Origin: Prevotellaceae bacterium UBA1746
Lineage (GTDB): Bacteria; Bacteroidota; Bacteroidia; Bacteroidales; Bacteroidaceae
Direction of reading: 5' to 3'
DNA length: 64,000 bases
Assembly (NCBI GenBank): GCA_002314875.1
Contig: DCHS01000005.1
Span: forward strand, 6,635 to 70,634
Shown: one piece after another, positions 9,601-18,008 of the stretch
Numbering within the stretch: position 1 is the first letter of the stretch
How the letters are laid out: every line of letters starts with the position of its first letter
Position numbers and translations under genes: made by a program
Notes under the pieces: generated by a model
Told to the model about the DNA's origin: nothing
Databases searched by the model: none
The model's input: only the letters and a program-made list of their open reading frames with translations

Positions 9601-9890
9601 GTGCTACCTACGACGCTACCACAAGTCACAACAACTACCTGCAGAGCGACTATTGGGTAAAGTCAACCAACCACATCAAGCTCAAGAATGTAGAAGTTGG
9701 TTATACCTTCGACTTTACCAGACGTCAGGTTGCGATCACTGCTTTGCGTATATATGCTAACGCAAACAACATCTATACCTTCAAGAACGCCCTTTCCAAG
9801 TATGGTATTGATCCTGAAACAACTGATGGTAGTACCTACCTCTATCCTCTTACCAAGGTATTCACTGTAGGTCTTAGCTTCCGTTTCTAA
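6612..9890 (+). CDS. SusC-like TonB-dependent outer-membrane transporter (first pair)
   Basis: A 1092-residue outer-membrane receptor. Signal peptide to about residue 26, carboxypeptidase-regulatory-like (CarboxypepD_reg) domain at about 27-105, TonB box region DEVVVTAFATQKK from residue 109, then the plug (RGISTYG, LIIIDGVEQ, ILKDASSTAVYG) and the beta-barrel, ending in SFRF with the terminal aromatic expected for barrel assembly. It imports oligosaccharides into the periplasm using TonB energy with the SusD partner encoded 22 bases downstream. In this context the substrate is inferred to be manno-oligosaccharides made by the GH26 enzyme. Length and domain order are standard. Confidence 0.96.
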   Translation: MDKTLKKILAIIMLIVAGTLSSTILAQTRTVSGLVLDESGEPLVGATVIQKGTANGVNTDLNGHFQIRVPESTVVLEFSFIGYHSQKQTVAANQQSVSVKLQENTQMIDEVVVTAFATQKKVNVTGAISSVNGSEILATPVANVSTALLGTAAGVSGLQSSGEPGRNDANLHIRGISTYGSSAPLIIIDGVEQSSEQAMAELNAMDPNEIQGISILKDASSTAVYGVRGANGVIIVTTKRGNEGKPVINFSSNYGLTTATALQEGVTSYEYALFRNEAIRNEQKGYAGKESLSAYIYDDYDLWKFKNNRDFTPQEVEAMTNLTAEEKTALLNSPAIYYGSHDLYKEQFNRAAPQYQANINVAGGTQRVKYFVSFGYFRQEGITNSVSYYDANTQSVLNRYNFRSNFDINIAKNLTLSINSSGQFGETTGPGNNAEPYDMSARYKIIMQYIYDTNPFTCPGIIDGHLINGYAGIAGSAQNPLASKTNSNIGYQNAVYNLLISGSHSIFNSLLDNSIKLNHKMDYLLPGLNAHATVSYQDNYNRLVKYTPSIPSYTVQRSAENPNNLEFFGGSMGSGKFESYGYSNWNKIYVDASVDWAGSFGKHNVGALLLGKASKYTMPSDSYHVPSGIMGFVGRVTYNYDNKYMAELNAGYNGTEQFREGKRFGLFPAISVGWVPTAEKFYPKNDFLTFMKIRASYGEVGNDQLGGSRRYYYLPNTYNLNQSGYFLGNSDGSVQNTYYYGAVEGSLGNPDITWERARKYDVGAETKFFRDRLSIDYDWFYEKRDNILTTLGTIPAIYGVSSSDVPPANVGITENHGYEAVIDWTDSKNGFLYTISGNISYAKNKIIYKAEASNPYPWMNETGHAIGQRFGLISDGLFNTQEELDARPYNTYTGNAATLGDIRYKDLDGDGKIDQNDRAPIGKPNYAEYHFALKTRLTYKGFDLRILFTGSLNGSYYLSSGYTIPFFKSAGNAWKWQYDGRWTEEKYLAGEEITYPRATYDATTSHNNYLQSDYWVKSTNHIKLKNVEVGYTFDFTRRQVAITALRIYANANNIYTFKNALSKYGIDPETTDGSTYLYPLTKVFTVGLSFRF

Positions 9891-9912
9891 AAAATTAATA
9901 GGAGATACATCT

Positions 9913-11733
9913 ATGAAACTATATATTAAAAGTTTACTCATTGCCTCAGCGTTAGTTCTTACTTCGTGCGATGAGTTCCTGGAAAAACCTGATACTACGG
10001 GAACGGTGGACCAAGAGGCCGTTTACAGTTCCAGCAAGAATGCGTTTTCTGCCCTGATGACCTGTTACAAGGATGTCCTTCGCCATGGTTGGCCGGGTGG
10101 AATGGGTATCGGTCACTGTACCCTTGGTGCAATCTCTGGTGAGGTTGGCCGCGGATACAGCTGGCATGGCAGTTACAATATCGTCCAGCAGGGTCTTTCC
10201 GTCAATGGTACTGACGGCTCTGATGCCGGTGCTGATCACTATGGCAACAACTGGAAGTTCATCCGTGAATGTTTTCTTGTAAAGGAAAATATCGATAACG
10301 TTCCTGATATGAGCGAGACCGAGAAGGCCTACATCAAAGGCGAGGCTACCGCTCTCATTGCCTTCCGTTATATGGGTATGTTCTACCGCTATGGTGGTGT
10401 GCCCCGCGTTGAAAAGTCTTTCGAGGCAAGTGACGATCTCACCGCTGGTCGTGAAACCCTGGAAGGAACGCTTGCATATATCAATGAACTCTGCGACGAA
10501 GCTTACGGACTTGTTCCTGCAAGTTGGGATGCTGCCAACACCGGTCGCATGACCAAGGGTGCTGTTCTTGCCATCAAGGCTCGTACCGCGATCTTTGCAG
10601 CCCGTCCCCTCTTCAACAGCAGCACTCCTTATCTGGATAATGGAGAAAACAACAACCTCATCTGTTTCGGCAGTGCCGACAAACAGCGCTGGCAGACCGC
10701 TATCGACGCTAACCTTGCCGTGCTGAACTGGGCACAGTCCAATGGCGTTGAACTCATCAACACCGGTGGTGCTGGTGTAGGACGTCCCAACCCCAATGCT
10801 TTTGATGACTATGCTACTGCCGCTTCTACTCCCGGCAGCCGCGAAATCATTCTGGCTTACAAGGACAACAACACCTACTCTTCCATTGTCAACTTCATCA
10901 ACTGTTCTGCCAACCAGACCACAAACCGTTACGATACCGACTGCAGCGGTGTTCTCACCAACTTCATCGAGAACTACTACGCTGCTGACGGTTCTGATAT
11001 GAACTGGCCGAAGGTCGGTGATTCCACTCCCCGAGATGGTTCAGACTGGATTGCCAATGTATCCAAACTTGAGGCTCGTGCACTTGCCGACATCAAGTGG
11101 GGCGGTCATGACTCCAAGAACAATCCCGGTGTTTACAATTGGCAGAACCAGGGCTGGAGCCGTGGTGGCTATGCTGCTGACAAGGGCAAGGGCGACGTAT
11201 TCCCCAATGCCATCGACGGTGACAAGGGTTGCGGCGAACGTACCAAGTTCTATTATAAGGCAGGTTCACGACTCTGGATGGAAGGTCCCATCTTCCGTTT
11301 GGCAGAAACCTATATGAACCTCGCAGAGGCTTACAACGAAATCGGTGATACCCAGAATGCACTGAAGTATCTCAACGCTGTTCACAACCGCGCCGGTCTT
11401 CCTTCCATTACGGAAACCGATCAGACCAAGCTCCGTGCTCTCATTCAGCGTGAGGATGCCATCGAATTCTTCCAGGAGAATCATCGCTACTTCGACGTTA
11501 AGCACTGGAAGCGTGCAGACATCGCCAAGGGTATCTGCGGCGGTGAGATGCGTATGCTTCAGTTCAACATCAAGAACACCGCCGAAGCCACATGGCCCTA
11601 CGATGCTAAATGGGTTGAGACCTACTGGGATGCAGTGGCATACAACTCTTTCTGGAGTGATGCAATGTATTTGGAACCTATCCCCCAGACGGAAATCAAC
11701 AAGGGAACAACCACCCAGAATCCAGGATATTAA
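9913..11733 (+). CDS. SusD-like surface lipoprotein (first pair)
   Basis: A 606-residue SusD/RagB family lipoprotein (lipobox LTSC). It carries the N-terminal SusD pattern (CDEFLEKPDT), the tetratricopeptide-like helical region (KGEATALIAFRYMGMFYRYG and RMTKGAVLAIKARTAIFAAR) and the C-terminal signature IFRLAETYMNLAEAYNE with HNRAGLP. Proteins of this family cap the SusC barrel and bind the oligosaccharide before import. The gene follows the first SusC gene by 22 bases, so the two form a pair. Binding specificity is not visible. Confidence 0.95.
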   Translation: MKLYIKSLLIASALVLTSCDEFLEKPDTTGTVDQEAVYSSSKNAFSALMTCYKDVLRHGWPGGMGIGHCTLGAISGEVGRGYSWHGSYNIVQQGLSVNGTDGSDAGADHYGNNWKFIRECFLVKENIDNVPDMSETEKAYIKGEATALIAFRYMGMFYRYGGVPRVEKSFEASDDLTAGRETLEGTLAYINELCDEAYGLVPASWDAANTGRMTKGAVLAIKARTAIFAARPLFNSSTPYLDNGENNNLICFGSADKQRWQTAIDANLAVLNWAQSNGVELINTGGAGVGRPNPNAFDDYATAASTPGSREIILAYKDNNTYSSIVNFINCSANQTTNRYDTDCSGVLTNFIENYYAADGSDMNWPKVGDSTPRDGSDWIANVSKLEARALADIKWGGHDSKNNPGVYNWQNQGWSRGGYAADKGKGDVFPNAIDGDKGCGERTKFYYKAGSRLWMEGPIFRLAETYMNLAEAYNEIGDTQNALKYLNAVHNRAGLPSITETDQTKLRALIQREDAIEFFQENHRYFDVKHWKRADIAKGICGGEMRMLQFNIKNTAEATWPYDAKWVETYWDAVAYNSFWSDAMYLEPIPQTEINKGTTTQNPGY

Positions 11734-11754
11734 ACCTCAAAACACTTACAGTAT

Positions 11755-14583
11755 ATGAAAAAGAAATTTATAACTGTTGCCTTAGGTTTGCTGGTATTTA
11801 CTCCTGCAACGCTGAAAGCCCAGAATGACGCTTCGTCAGAAGAGTCAAAGGCTGAAAAAGTTTCGACGGCATCAACTGCTACCGTAACAGGAGACGAATT
11901 ATATAAAACCGTTACTTCCAACTTCACCAATACCTTGATGGGTAAACTCTCAGGTTTGATTGTGAAGGAAGGAACTGGCGAACTTGGTTCTAACAATGCT
12001 CAGTACCTCGTACGTGGTATGGGTAGCTTTGGCATTGGCAGCTGGAACACAGCAAAGATCTTTGTTGATGGATTTGAGGTTACATCTCAGTATTTGTCTG
12101 GCCTCTCTCCTGCCGAGATTGAAAGCGTTACCGTTCTCAAGGATGCTGCTGCTCTTGCAGTCTATGGTGAAAAGGGTGCCAACGGTGTCATCAAGATTGA
12201 GACCAAACGTGGCAGTATCAGCAAGTCAACCATCAATGCACGCCTTCGTACAGGTGTCCAGATGCCTACGATGCTGAACAAGCCGCTCAATTCCTATGAC
12301 TACGCCAACCTCTATAACCAGGCAGTTTCCAATGACAACGGAATGATGTGGAATCCCACATATTCTGCTGAACAGCTTCAGGCTTACCAGAATGGAACAG
12401 GCGTTAACGTTGACTGGTATGATGAAGCCCTCAAGAGCAGCGGTCAGTTCGTTGACGGCGATATCGTCTTCAACGGTGGTTCAAAGAACGCCCGCTACAA
12501 TATCGACTTAGGCTATCTCAACAACAGCGGTATCCTCAATACTCCGAATACGGATCAGACCCACAATCTCAACTACTACAAGTATAATCTTCGTGCCAAC
12601 CTTGATTTCAGTATTCTTGACATCTTTGATGTAAAGTTGGATATGGGTGGACGTATTGAGAATTCAAAGCGTCCGAACTACTCTGTCAGCCAGCTCTTCA
12701 CGGATTTGTCCCGCTACCCCTCTAATATATATAATGTATATGACAATGAGGAAGAAGGCAACTACTCCGGTACTGCTGTCTATCCCAACAACCCCTATGC
12801 TTCTGTTAACGGTTTAGGTTGGGTTTCCTACAAGGCTCGTACCTTGCAGACCAACTTCTCAGTCCGTGAGCGTCTCGACAAACTGACTCCCGGTCTCTAC
12901 CTGAAGCAGTCTATCTCTTTCTACAACTACACCCTGAGTGCTTACAGTAAGACCCGTAACTACGCTCGCTGGCATGAAGGTGTTACCACGACGACTGATG
13001 AGACGACAACCATCACCGCCAGTGGCTACGGTTCAAACGGATTGCAGGACTGGAAACAGTATAAGTTCACTGCCGGCTACGATCGTACTTTCGGCCAGCA
13101 CGGACTTTCTGCTATGTTGAACTGGGATGTTTCTTCCTATAAGGGTGAAAGCCACGAGTCTTACCGTTACAAGTACAACACGCTTAATCTCAACGGTTTC
13201 CTGCACTATGACTACGCTCACCGTTATGTCGCAGAACTCGCAGTTTCCCGTTTCGGTAACGATGCGTATGCCGAGGGCAACCGCTGGAGCACCTACCCTG
13301 CTCTCTCTCTTGCATGGGTTGCCAGCGAAGAAAGCTTCCTCAAGGACAATAATGTTGTCAACTACCTGAAGCTCCGCGCATCCGCCGGCCTCACCGGTTC
13401 TTCTGAATCAACGGCAACGGGCGTTCTCTCCAGCTACAACACTTCTGGACGTTATCTCTTCAAGGACTACTTCACCTACAGCTACATCGGCTCTTTCTAC
13501 ACTGGAAAGAATCAGGGTACCTGGCAAACCACCTATGTTCCCATGTTCACTCCGAACGAAAAGGCACATGCTGAGAAGAGCCTGAAGTACAACATCGGTC
13601 TTGATGCTACCTTGTTCCATGGTCTTGACCTCACGGTTGATGCTTATCTCGACAAGCGCAGCGATGTCCTCTGCCTCGACAACTCCCTGATGGGTTACTA
13701 TGGCAAGCAGTACTACTTCTCCAACATCGGTAAGATGACCAGCTACGGCGTTGATCTTTCTGCCAGCTACACTGGCAAGTGCGGCGACTTCGATTACCGC
13801 GTAAACGGTATGATGACCTATGCCAAGAACCGCATTGACGAAATGGCCGAAGTGCCTACAGCCAATGCTTTCAGCGCAAAGACCGGTCGTCCCTACGGCG
13901 CACTGATAGGTCTTGTTGCCGATGGTTTCTACGATATCACTGACTTCGATGACAATGGTAATCTCTTAGGAGATGTTACCCCTGCTTTCGGAACCGTTCA
14001 GCCTGGTGACATCAAGTACATGGACCTTGACGGTAACAATGTGATTGACCAGAACGATGTTACGCAGATCGGTAGAACTGAATATCCTGAATGGTACTAC
14101 AGTTTCGGTGGCAAGTTAGGCTATAAGGGCTTCGACCTCGAAGTCCTCTTCCAGGGTGCCGCTGGCGTTTCTGCCAACATCCTTGACAACTGGAACCAGG
14201 TTGTAGCTTTCGTGGATAATGGCAATGCTTATGAAATCGCAAAGGGCGCATGGGCTTACTACCCCACCCAGGGCATTGACAACCGTGCCAACGCTACCTA
14301 TCCCCGTCTGACGACTCAGAGCAACGCGAACAACTACCAGTTGAGCTCCTTCTGGGTAAAGGATGCATCTTATCTCAAGCTTCGCACCGTGGAACTGGGT
14401 TACAACTTCTGTTCCACCATCTTGAAGAACCGTGGTATTGAGAACTTGCGTCTCTATCTCAACGCAAATAATCTTTTCACAATCAGTTCACTCTTGAAGG
14501 ACTACAACATCGATCCGGAAAACGTAACCAGCCGCTATCCCATGATGAAGTCATTCAATGTAGGAGTTAATCTAACATTCTAA
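11755..14583 (+). CDS. SusC-like TonB-dependent transporter without N-terminal extension (second pair)
   Basis: A 942-residue SusC-family barrel with signal peptide (cleavage after LKAQ), a plug containing LMGKLSGLIVKEG, YLVRGMGSFG, IFVDGFEV and VLKDAAALAVYGEKG, and a barrel ending in VNLTF. It is about 150 residues shorter than its neighbour because the carboxypeptidase-regulatory domain is missing. The segment before the plug (EKVSTASTATVTGDEL) does not contain the usual DEVVVT-type TonB box. It is followed after 5 bases by its own SusD partner. It may take a different fragment of the same polysaccharide. Whether it is TonB-energised in the normal way is uncertain. Confidence 0.93.
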   Translation: MKKKFITVALGLLVFTPATLKAQNDASSEESKAEKVSTASTATVTGDELYKTVTSNFTNTLMGKLSGLIVKEGTGELGSNNAQYLVRGMGSFGIGSWNTAKIFVDGFEVTSQYLSGLSPAEIESVTVLKDAAALAVYGEKGANGVIKIETKRGSISKSTINARLRTGVQMPTMLNKPLNSYDYANLYNQAVSNDNGMMWNPTYSAEQLQAYQNGTGVNVDWYDEALKSSGQFVDGDIVFNGGSKNARYNIDLGYLNNSGILNTPNTDQTHNLNYYKYNLRANLDFSILDIFDVKLDMGGRIENSKRPNYSVSQLFTDLSRYPSNIYNVYDNEEEGNYSGTAVYPNNPYASVNGLGWVSYKARTLQTNFSVRERLDKLTPGLYLKQSISFYNYTLSAYSKTRNYARWHEGVTTTTDETTTITASGYGSNGLQDWKQYKFTAGYDRTFGQHGLSAMLNWDVSSYKGESHESYRYKYNTLNLNGFLHYDYAHRYVAELAVSRFGNDAYAEGNRWSTYPALSLAWVASEESFLKDNNVVNYLKLRASAGLTGSSESTATGVLSSYNTSGRYLFKDYFTYSYIGSFYTGKNQGTWQTTYVPMFTPNEKAHAEKSLKYNIGLDATLFHGLDLTVDAYLDKRSDVLCLDNSLMGYYGKQYYFSNIGKMTSYGVDLSASYTGKCGDFDYRVNGMMTYAKNRIDEMAEVPTANAFSAKTGRPYGALIGLVADGFYDITDFDDNGNLLGDVTPAFGTVQPGDIKYMDLDGNNVIDQNDVTQIGRTEYPEWYYSFGGKLGYKGFDLEVLFQGAAGVSANILDNWNQVVAFVDNGNAYEIAKGAWAYYPTQGIDNRANATYPRLTTQSNANNYQLSSFWVKDASYLKLRTVELGYNFCSTILKNRGIENLRLYLNANNLFTISSLLKDYNIDPENVTSRYPMMKSFNVGVNLTF

Positions 14584-14588
14584 CTATT

Positions 14589-16259
14589 ATGAAAAAGATG
14601 AAACATCATATATTAATTGCGGCAGCATTGGTTCTCACCATGACGTCGTGTGAAGACTTCCTGGATACCAGTCTTGATACCAGCAACACCAATGAGACGC
14701 TGGCCACCAGCCGTAGCAGCATCTGGGCTTTTGCCAATGCCTGCTATTCTCCTATTCACTACGGTTATTCGGCCATTGACAATAACATCTTTGCTTCTGC
14801 CTCAGACGAAGCACAGCAGGCCGCAGCGTCCTCTAATGTGTTGTATTTCAACAAGGGTATGATCAATGCCAATGTTAATCCATTGTCATATACCTATACC
14901 AACTGCTATGAGGGCATCCGTGCCGTGAACTACTTCCTCGACTATGTTGCCGACGGTAAGGGTAAGGCTTTGCTCGAGCAGAACCGTAACCTCGTGACTG
15001 ACGCTGTGAACTACAAGCGCGACCTTCAGTCACTGGACTGGTACATTGCAGAGGCTCATATTGCAAGAGCCTACTACTACGCTGAACTCATCAAGATGTA
15101 TGGCGGTATGCCCATCGTTGAGCAGACTATGGACAAGAATGGTGGTCAGATGATCAGCCGTTCCTCCTATGACGAGTGCGTAGAGTATATCGTTAATGAA
15201 ATCGATAGCTGGAAAGACAAGCTGGCTGTTAACTGGAACGACTTTGCCGATCGTGAAGGTCGTTTCACCCTGGGTTTTGCGTTGGCTTTGAAGTCTCGCG
15301 TATTGCTCTATGCTGCCAGTCCCCTTCATAATCCCAGCGATGACAATGCCAAGTGGGTACGCGCTGCACAGGCTGCCAATGAGTTCCTCTCTTGTGCTGA
15401 CCTCAGCTACAGCCTCGATCCCAGCTATGGTTCTTATTTCAAGGGCTCCTATTCTCTCACCAGCCCTGAGACCATCTATGCCGTTCGCAGAGCAGCGTCC
15501 AACAATCTTGAAAAGGCCAACTACCCCATTGCTACCCCTGGTGGCAAGAGCGGCGTTTGTCCTACCGAGAACCTCGTAAGTCAGTATGAATACATCGGTG
15601 TTCCCGATGCCAGCGATCCCTATGCTAACCGCGATCCCCGTCTTGCAGCTTCCATTGTTACCAATAACAGTCAGTGGAACGGCCGCACCATTGCTGAGGC
15701 TGCAGGTGAAACTGACGATATGAACAGCGCCAATGCCAGTCCTACGGGATATTACCTCAAGAAGTTCCTGACCGATGAGTTGAACCTCATCCAGGGTCAG
15801 ACGGCTCAGCACAACTGGGTGGCTTTCCGCTATGCTGAAATCCTCCTCAACTACGCTGAAGCCATGAATGAGGCCTTTGGTCCAGGCAATACTCCTGCTG
15901 GTTATGTAATGTCAGCCAAAGAGGCTTTGAAGATGGTCCGCGACAGAGCATCTGTAAGTCTTCCCGCTGTAAACGCATCTTCTCTCGAGAATTTCCGTAA
16001 TGCTGTAAAGCACGAACGTCAGATTGAACTTGCCTTCGAGGACCATCGCTATTGGGACCTCCTCCGCTGGAAGGATGCAATGACCGTTCTGAATCAGCCT
16101 GTGAAAGGTGTCAAGATCACCAAGTCTGGTGACAATTATTCTTATTCTGTTCAAGAAGTAGCAGCTCGCGTATTCTACGAGAGAAACTACTACTTACCTA
16201 TTCTTCAGTCAGAAATTGAGAATTCCAACGGCACCCTGACACAGAATCCCAAGTATTGA
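14589..16259 (+). CDS. SusD-like surface lipoprotein (second pair)
   Basis: A 556-residue SusD/RagB lipoprotein (lipobox MTSC followed by EDFLDTS). Visible features are IAEAHIARAYYYAELIKMYGG, LGFALALKSRVLLYAASPLHN and the C-terminal pattern FRYAEILLNYAEAMNEA with KHERQIELAFEDHRYWDLLRW, all typical of the family. It begins 5 bases after the second SusC gene, so translation is probably coupled. Sequence similarity to the first SusD is low by eye, which argues for two specialised import systems rather than a recent duplication. Confidence 0.95.
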   Translation: MKKMKHHILIAAALVLTMTSCEDFLDTSLDTSNTNETLATSRSSIWAFANACYSPIHYGYSAIDNNIFASASDEAQQAAASSNVLYFNKGMINANVNPLSYTYTNCYEGIRAVNYFLDYVADGKGKALLEQNRNLVTDAVNYKRDLQSLDWYIAEAHIARAYYYAELIKMYGGMPIVEQTMDKNGGQMISRSSYDECVEYIVNEIDSWKDKLAVNWNDFADREGRFTLGFALALKSRVLLYAASPLHNPSDDNAKWVRAAQAANEFLSCADLSYSLDPSYGSYFKGSYSLTSPETIYAVRRAASNNLEKANYPIATPGGKSGVCPTENLVSQYEYIGVPDASDPYANRDPRLAASIVTNNSQWNGRTIAEAAGETDDMNSANASPTGYYLKKFLTDELNLIQGQTAQHNWVAFRYAEILLNYAEAMNEAFGPGNTPAGYVMSAKEALKMVRDRASVSLPAVNASSLENFRNAVKHERQIELAFEDHRYWDLLRWKDAMTVLNQPVKGVKITKSGDNYSYSVQEVAARVFYERNYYLPILQSEIENSNGTLTQNPKY

Positions 16260-16281
16260 TAATTGTAGTAGAATCGTTGAT

Positions 16282-16313
16282 GAGGGTGTGTGTAGTGCCT
16301 TATGCACATCCTC
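16282..16313 (+). promoter_or_regulatory. Intergenic hairpin between SusD and GH5 genes
   Basis: GAGGGTGTG (16282-16290) pairs with CACATCCTC (16305-16313) around a 14-base loop, with one G-U pair. There is no T-tract, so an RNA-processing or stabilising hairpin is more likely than a full terminator. The same stem sequence reappears in the terminator at 28719. Confidence 0.45.
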
Positions 16314-16342
16314 TCAACAGGATAATTACTAATTCCCCGACT

Positions 16343-17953
16343 ATGAGAAATCTATTATTGTTGGCTATGGGCCTTTTCGCCTGCTCAGCAGCCAATGCCC
16401 AGATCATAAAAGTCAGCCCGCAGTCTTCATCCTGCCAGCTCTATCAGCGCGTGGATATCGACGTGGAATTGCAGGGTGAATGGGAAAATCCTTACCGACA
16501 GGAGGAAGCTCGTCTCGATATGGTTGTCACTGCCCCTGATGGCAGGAACAGCGTCGTCCCAGCTTTCTATGTTGAAGGAGAATCTGGCAAGACGAGCCAC
16601 TGGGCAGTACGATATACCCCCCAGACAAAGGGACAGCTGACCTATTTCCTCCGCTATTCCCAGCCTGGCATGGAATCCATTTCGCCATCCTACAAGCTTG
16701 ATGTAAAAGAAGGTTCCGGACACGGTTTCCTTCATGTTGCCGACGATTGGACCTTGCGCTTTGACGATGGAACCCCGTTCCGCGGCGTTGGCGAGAACAT
16801 CTGCTGGGAGTCCAGAGCAAATGATGACTCCAAGTTCTTCAAGAATCTCCACGAGGAACACGAAAGATTCAGTTACCCGGCTATGCTTCCGAAGTTTGCC
16901 GAGCACGGTGGAAATTTCGTTCGTTTCTGGATGTGTTCCTGGAACTTCCCGATTGACCGTAAGGACGATTTCAACAATTCCCGTTACGAAGCCTGTGACG
17001 GCCCTATCAACCCGAGTGCTGTAAAGCATCTGGATGAGACGGTCGAACTGTGCGAGAAACTTGGCATAAAGATCATGCTCTGCATGGGAGCTGGTGATGC
17101 CCGCACCAACATCGATTTCTTTGTAAGTGAAGAAGCCAAGGCTGCCCATCGCAACCGTCTGCGCTACATCGTTGCCCGCTGGGGTTACAGCGAAGCTATT
17201 GCCATGTGGGAATTCTTCAATGAAATCGACAACATCCAGTTCCGTGACCATAGCAATCCTATCCCGGCAAAGAACATCGTAGACTGGCATGCTCACATGT
17301 CTCGTTACATCAAGAGCATCGATGCCTTCAAGCATATCGTGACAACCTCCATCTCTCATCGTGATCTCGAAGGTCTCAACAGTGTTGCCGACATGGATAT
17401 TAACCAGAAGCATATCTATAAGAACACCTCTGTTATTCCTAAAACCATCGAGAACTACCGCAAGAAGTTCGGCAAGCCCTACATCATTGGCGAATTTGGT
17501 TACGAATGGGACTGGTCCAAGAATTTCGACGACTTTGCCGACGGTATGGACATGGACTTCCGACGCGGTTTGTGGTACGGTCTCTTCTCTCCCACTCCAG
17601 TGACCCCGATGAGTTGGTGGTGGGAATACTTCGACAACCGAAATATGCTGCGCTTCTTCCGCGCTCCCGCTTTGGTCAACAAGGAAATGTTGGAAAACGG
17701 CAATGGCAGCTTCATTCCCTGTGAAATCAGTGCTGACAAGGGTCAGGCATTTGCGGTCACCTGCGGAAAGAAGACTTACGTTTATCTTTTCAACGATTCC
17801 AAGCGAACGATGAAGAAGGTCAGCGTGAAGGCCAACGGCTCATTGCGCGAATTGGATATCGAGAAGGCAGTATGGGGAAAGGGCAAAAATTGTGCAGGAA
17901 CCATCTCAACTTCTGTGAAGCCTAATACTGAGAAAGTCTTTGTAATCGAATAA
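16343..17953 (+). CDS. Clan GH-A glycoside hydrolase, GH5-like with N-terminal DUF5060, likely beta-mannanase
   Basis: A 536-residue secreted enzyme when started at the ATG at 16343, chosen because a signal peptide (LLLLAMGLFACSAANAQ) follows directly. The longer in-frame ATG at 16256 overlaps the upstream stop and has no signal. Residues about 22-115 match a DUF5060-type beta-sandwich. The catalytic barrel follows, starting near FRGVGENICWESR. Glu294 in EFFNEID is the likely acid/base and Glu384 in IGEFGYEWDW the likely nucleophile. The WWWEYF segment is typical of substrate-binding aromatics. Beta-mannanase or exo-mannan activity is inferred from family and context. It lacks a lipobox-like anchor except Cys14 inside the signal, so it may be periplasmic. 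Confidence 0.82.
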   Translation: MRNLLLLAMGLFACSAANAQIIKVSPQSSSCQLYQRVDIDVELQGEWENPYRQEEARLDMVVTAPDGRNSVVPAFYVEGESGKTSHWAVRYTPQTKGQLTYFLRYSQPGMESISPSYKLDVKEGSGHGFLHVADDWTLRFDDGTPFRGVGENICWESRANDDSKFFKNLHEEHERFSYPAMLPKFAEHGGNFVRFWMCSWNFPIDRKDDFNNSRYEACDGPINPSAVKHLDETVELCEKLGIKIMLCMGAGDARTNIDFFVSEEAKAAHRNRLRYIVARWGYSEAIAMWEFFNEIDNIQFRDHSNPIPAKNIVDWHAHMSRYIKSIDAFKHIVTTSISHRDLEGLNSVADMDINQKHIYKNTSVIPKTIENYRKKFGKPYIIGEFGYEWDWSKNFDDFADGMDMDFRRGLWYGLFSPTPVTPMSWWWEYFDNRNMLRFFRAPALVNKEMLENGNGSFIPCEISADKGQAFAVTCGKKTYVYLFNDSKRTMKKVSVKANGSLRELDIEKAVWGKGKNCAGTISTSVKPNTEKVFVIE

Positions 17954-18008
17954 TACGGACTTTCCTATTTCTCCGAGTGAAAATAATCATTGATAAAATC
18001 AGAATAAA

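Noticed and set aside
15030..15812. Long minus-strand open frame opposite the second SusD gene
   Set aside because: SusD motifs on the plus strand are unambiguous; the antisense frame has no recognisable features or promoter.
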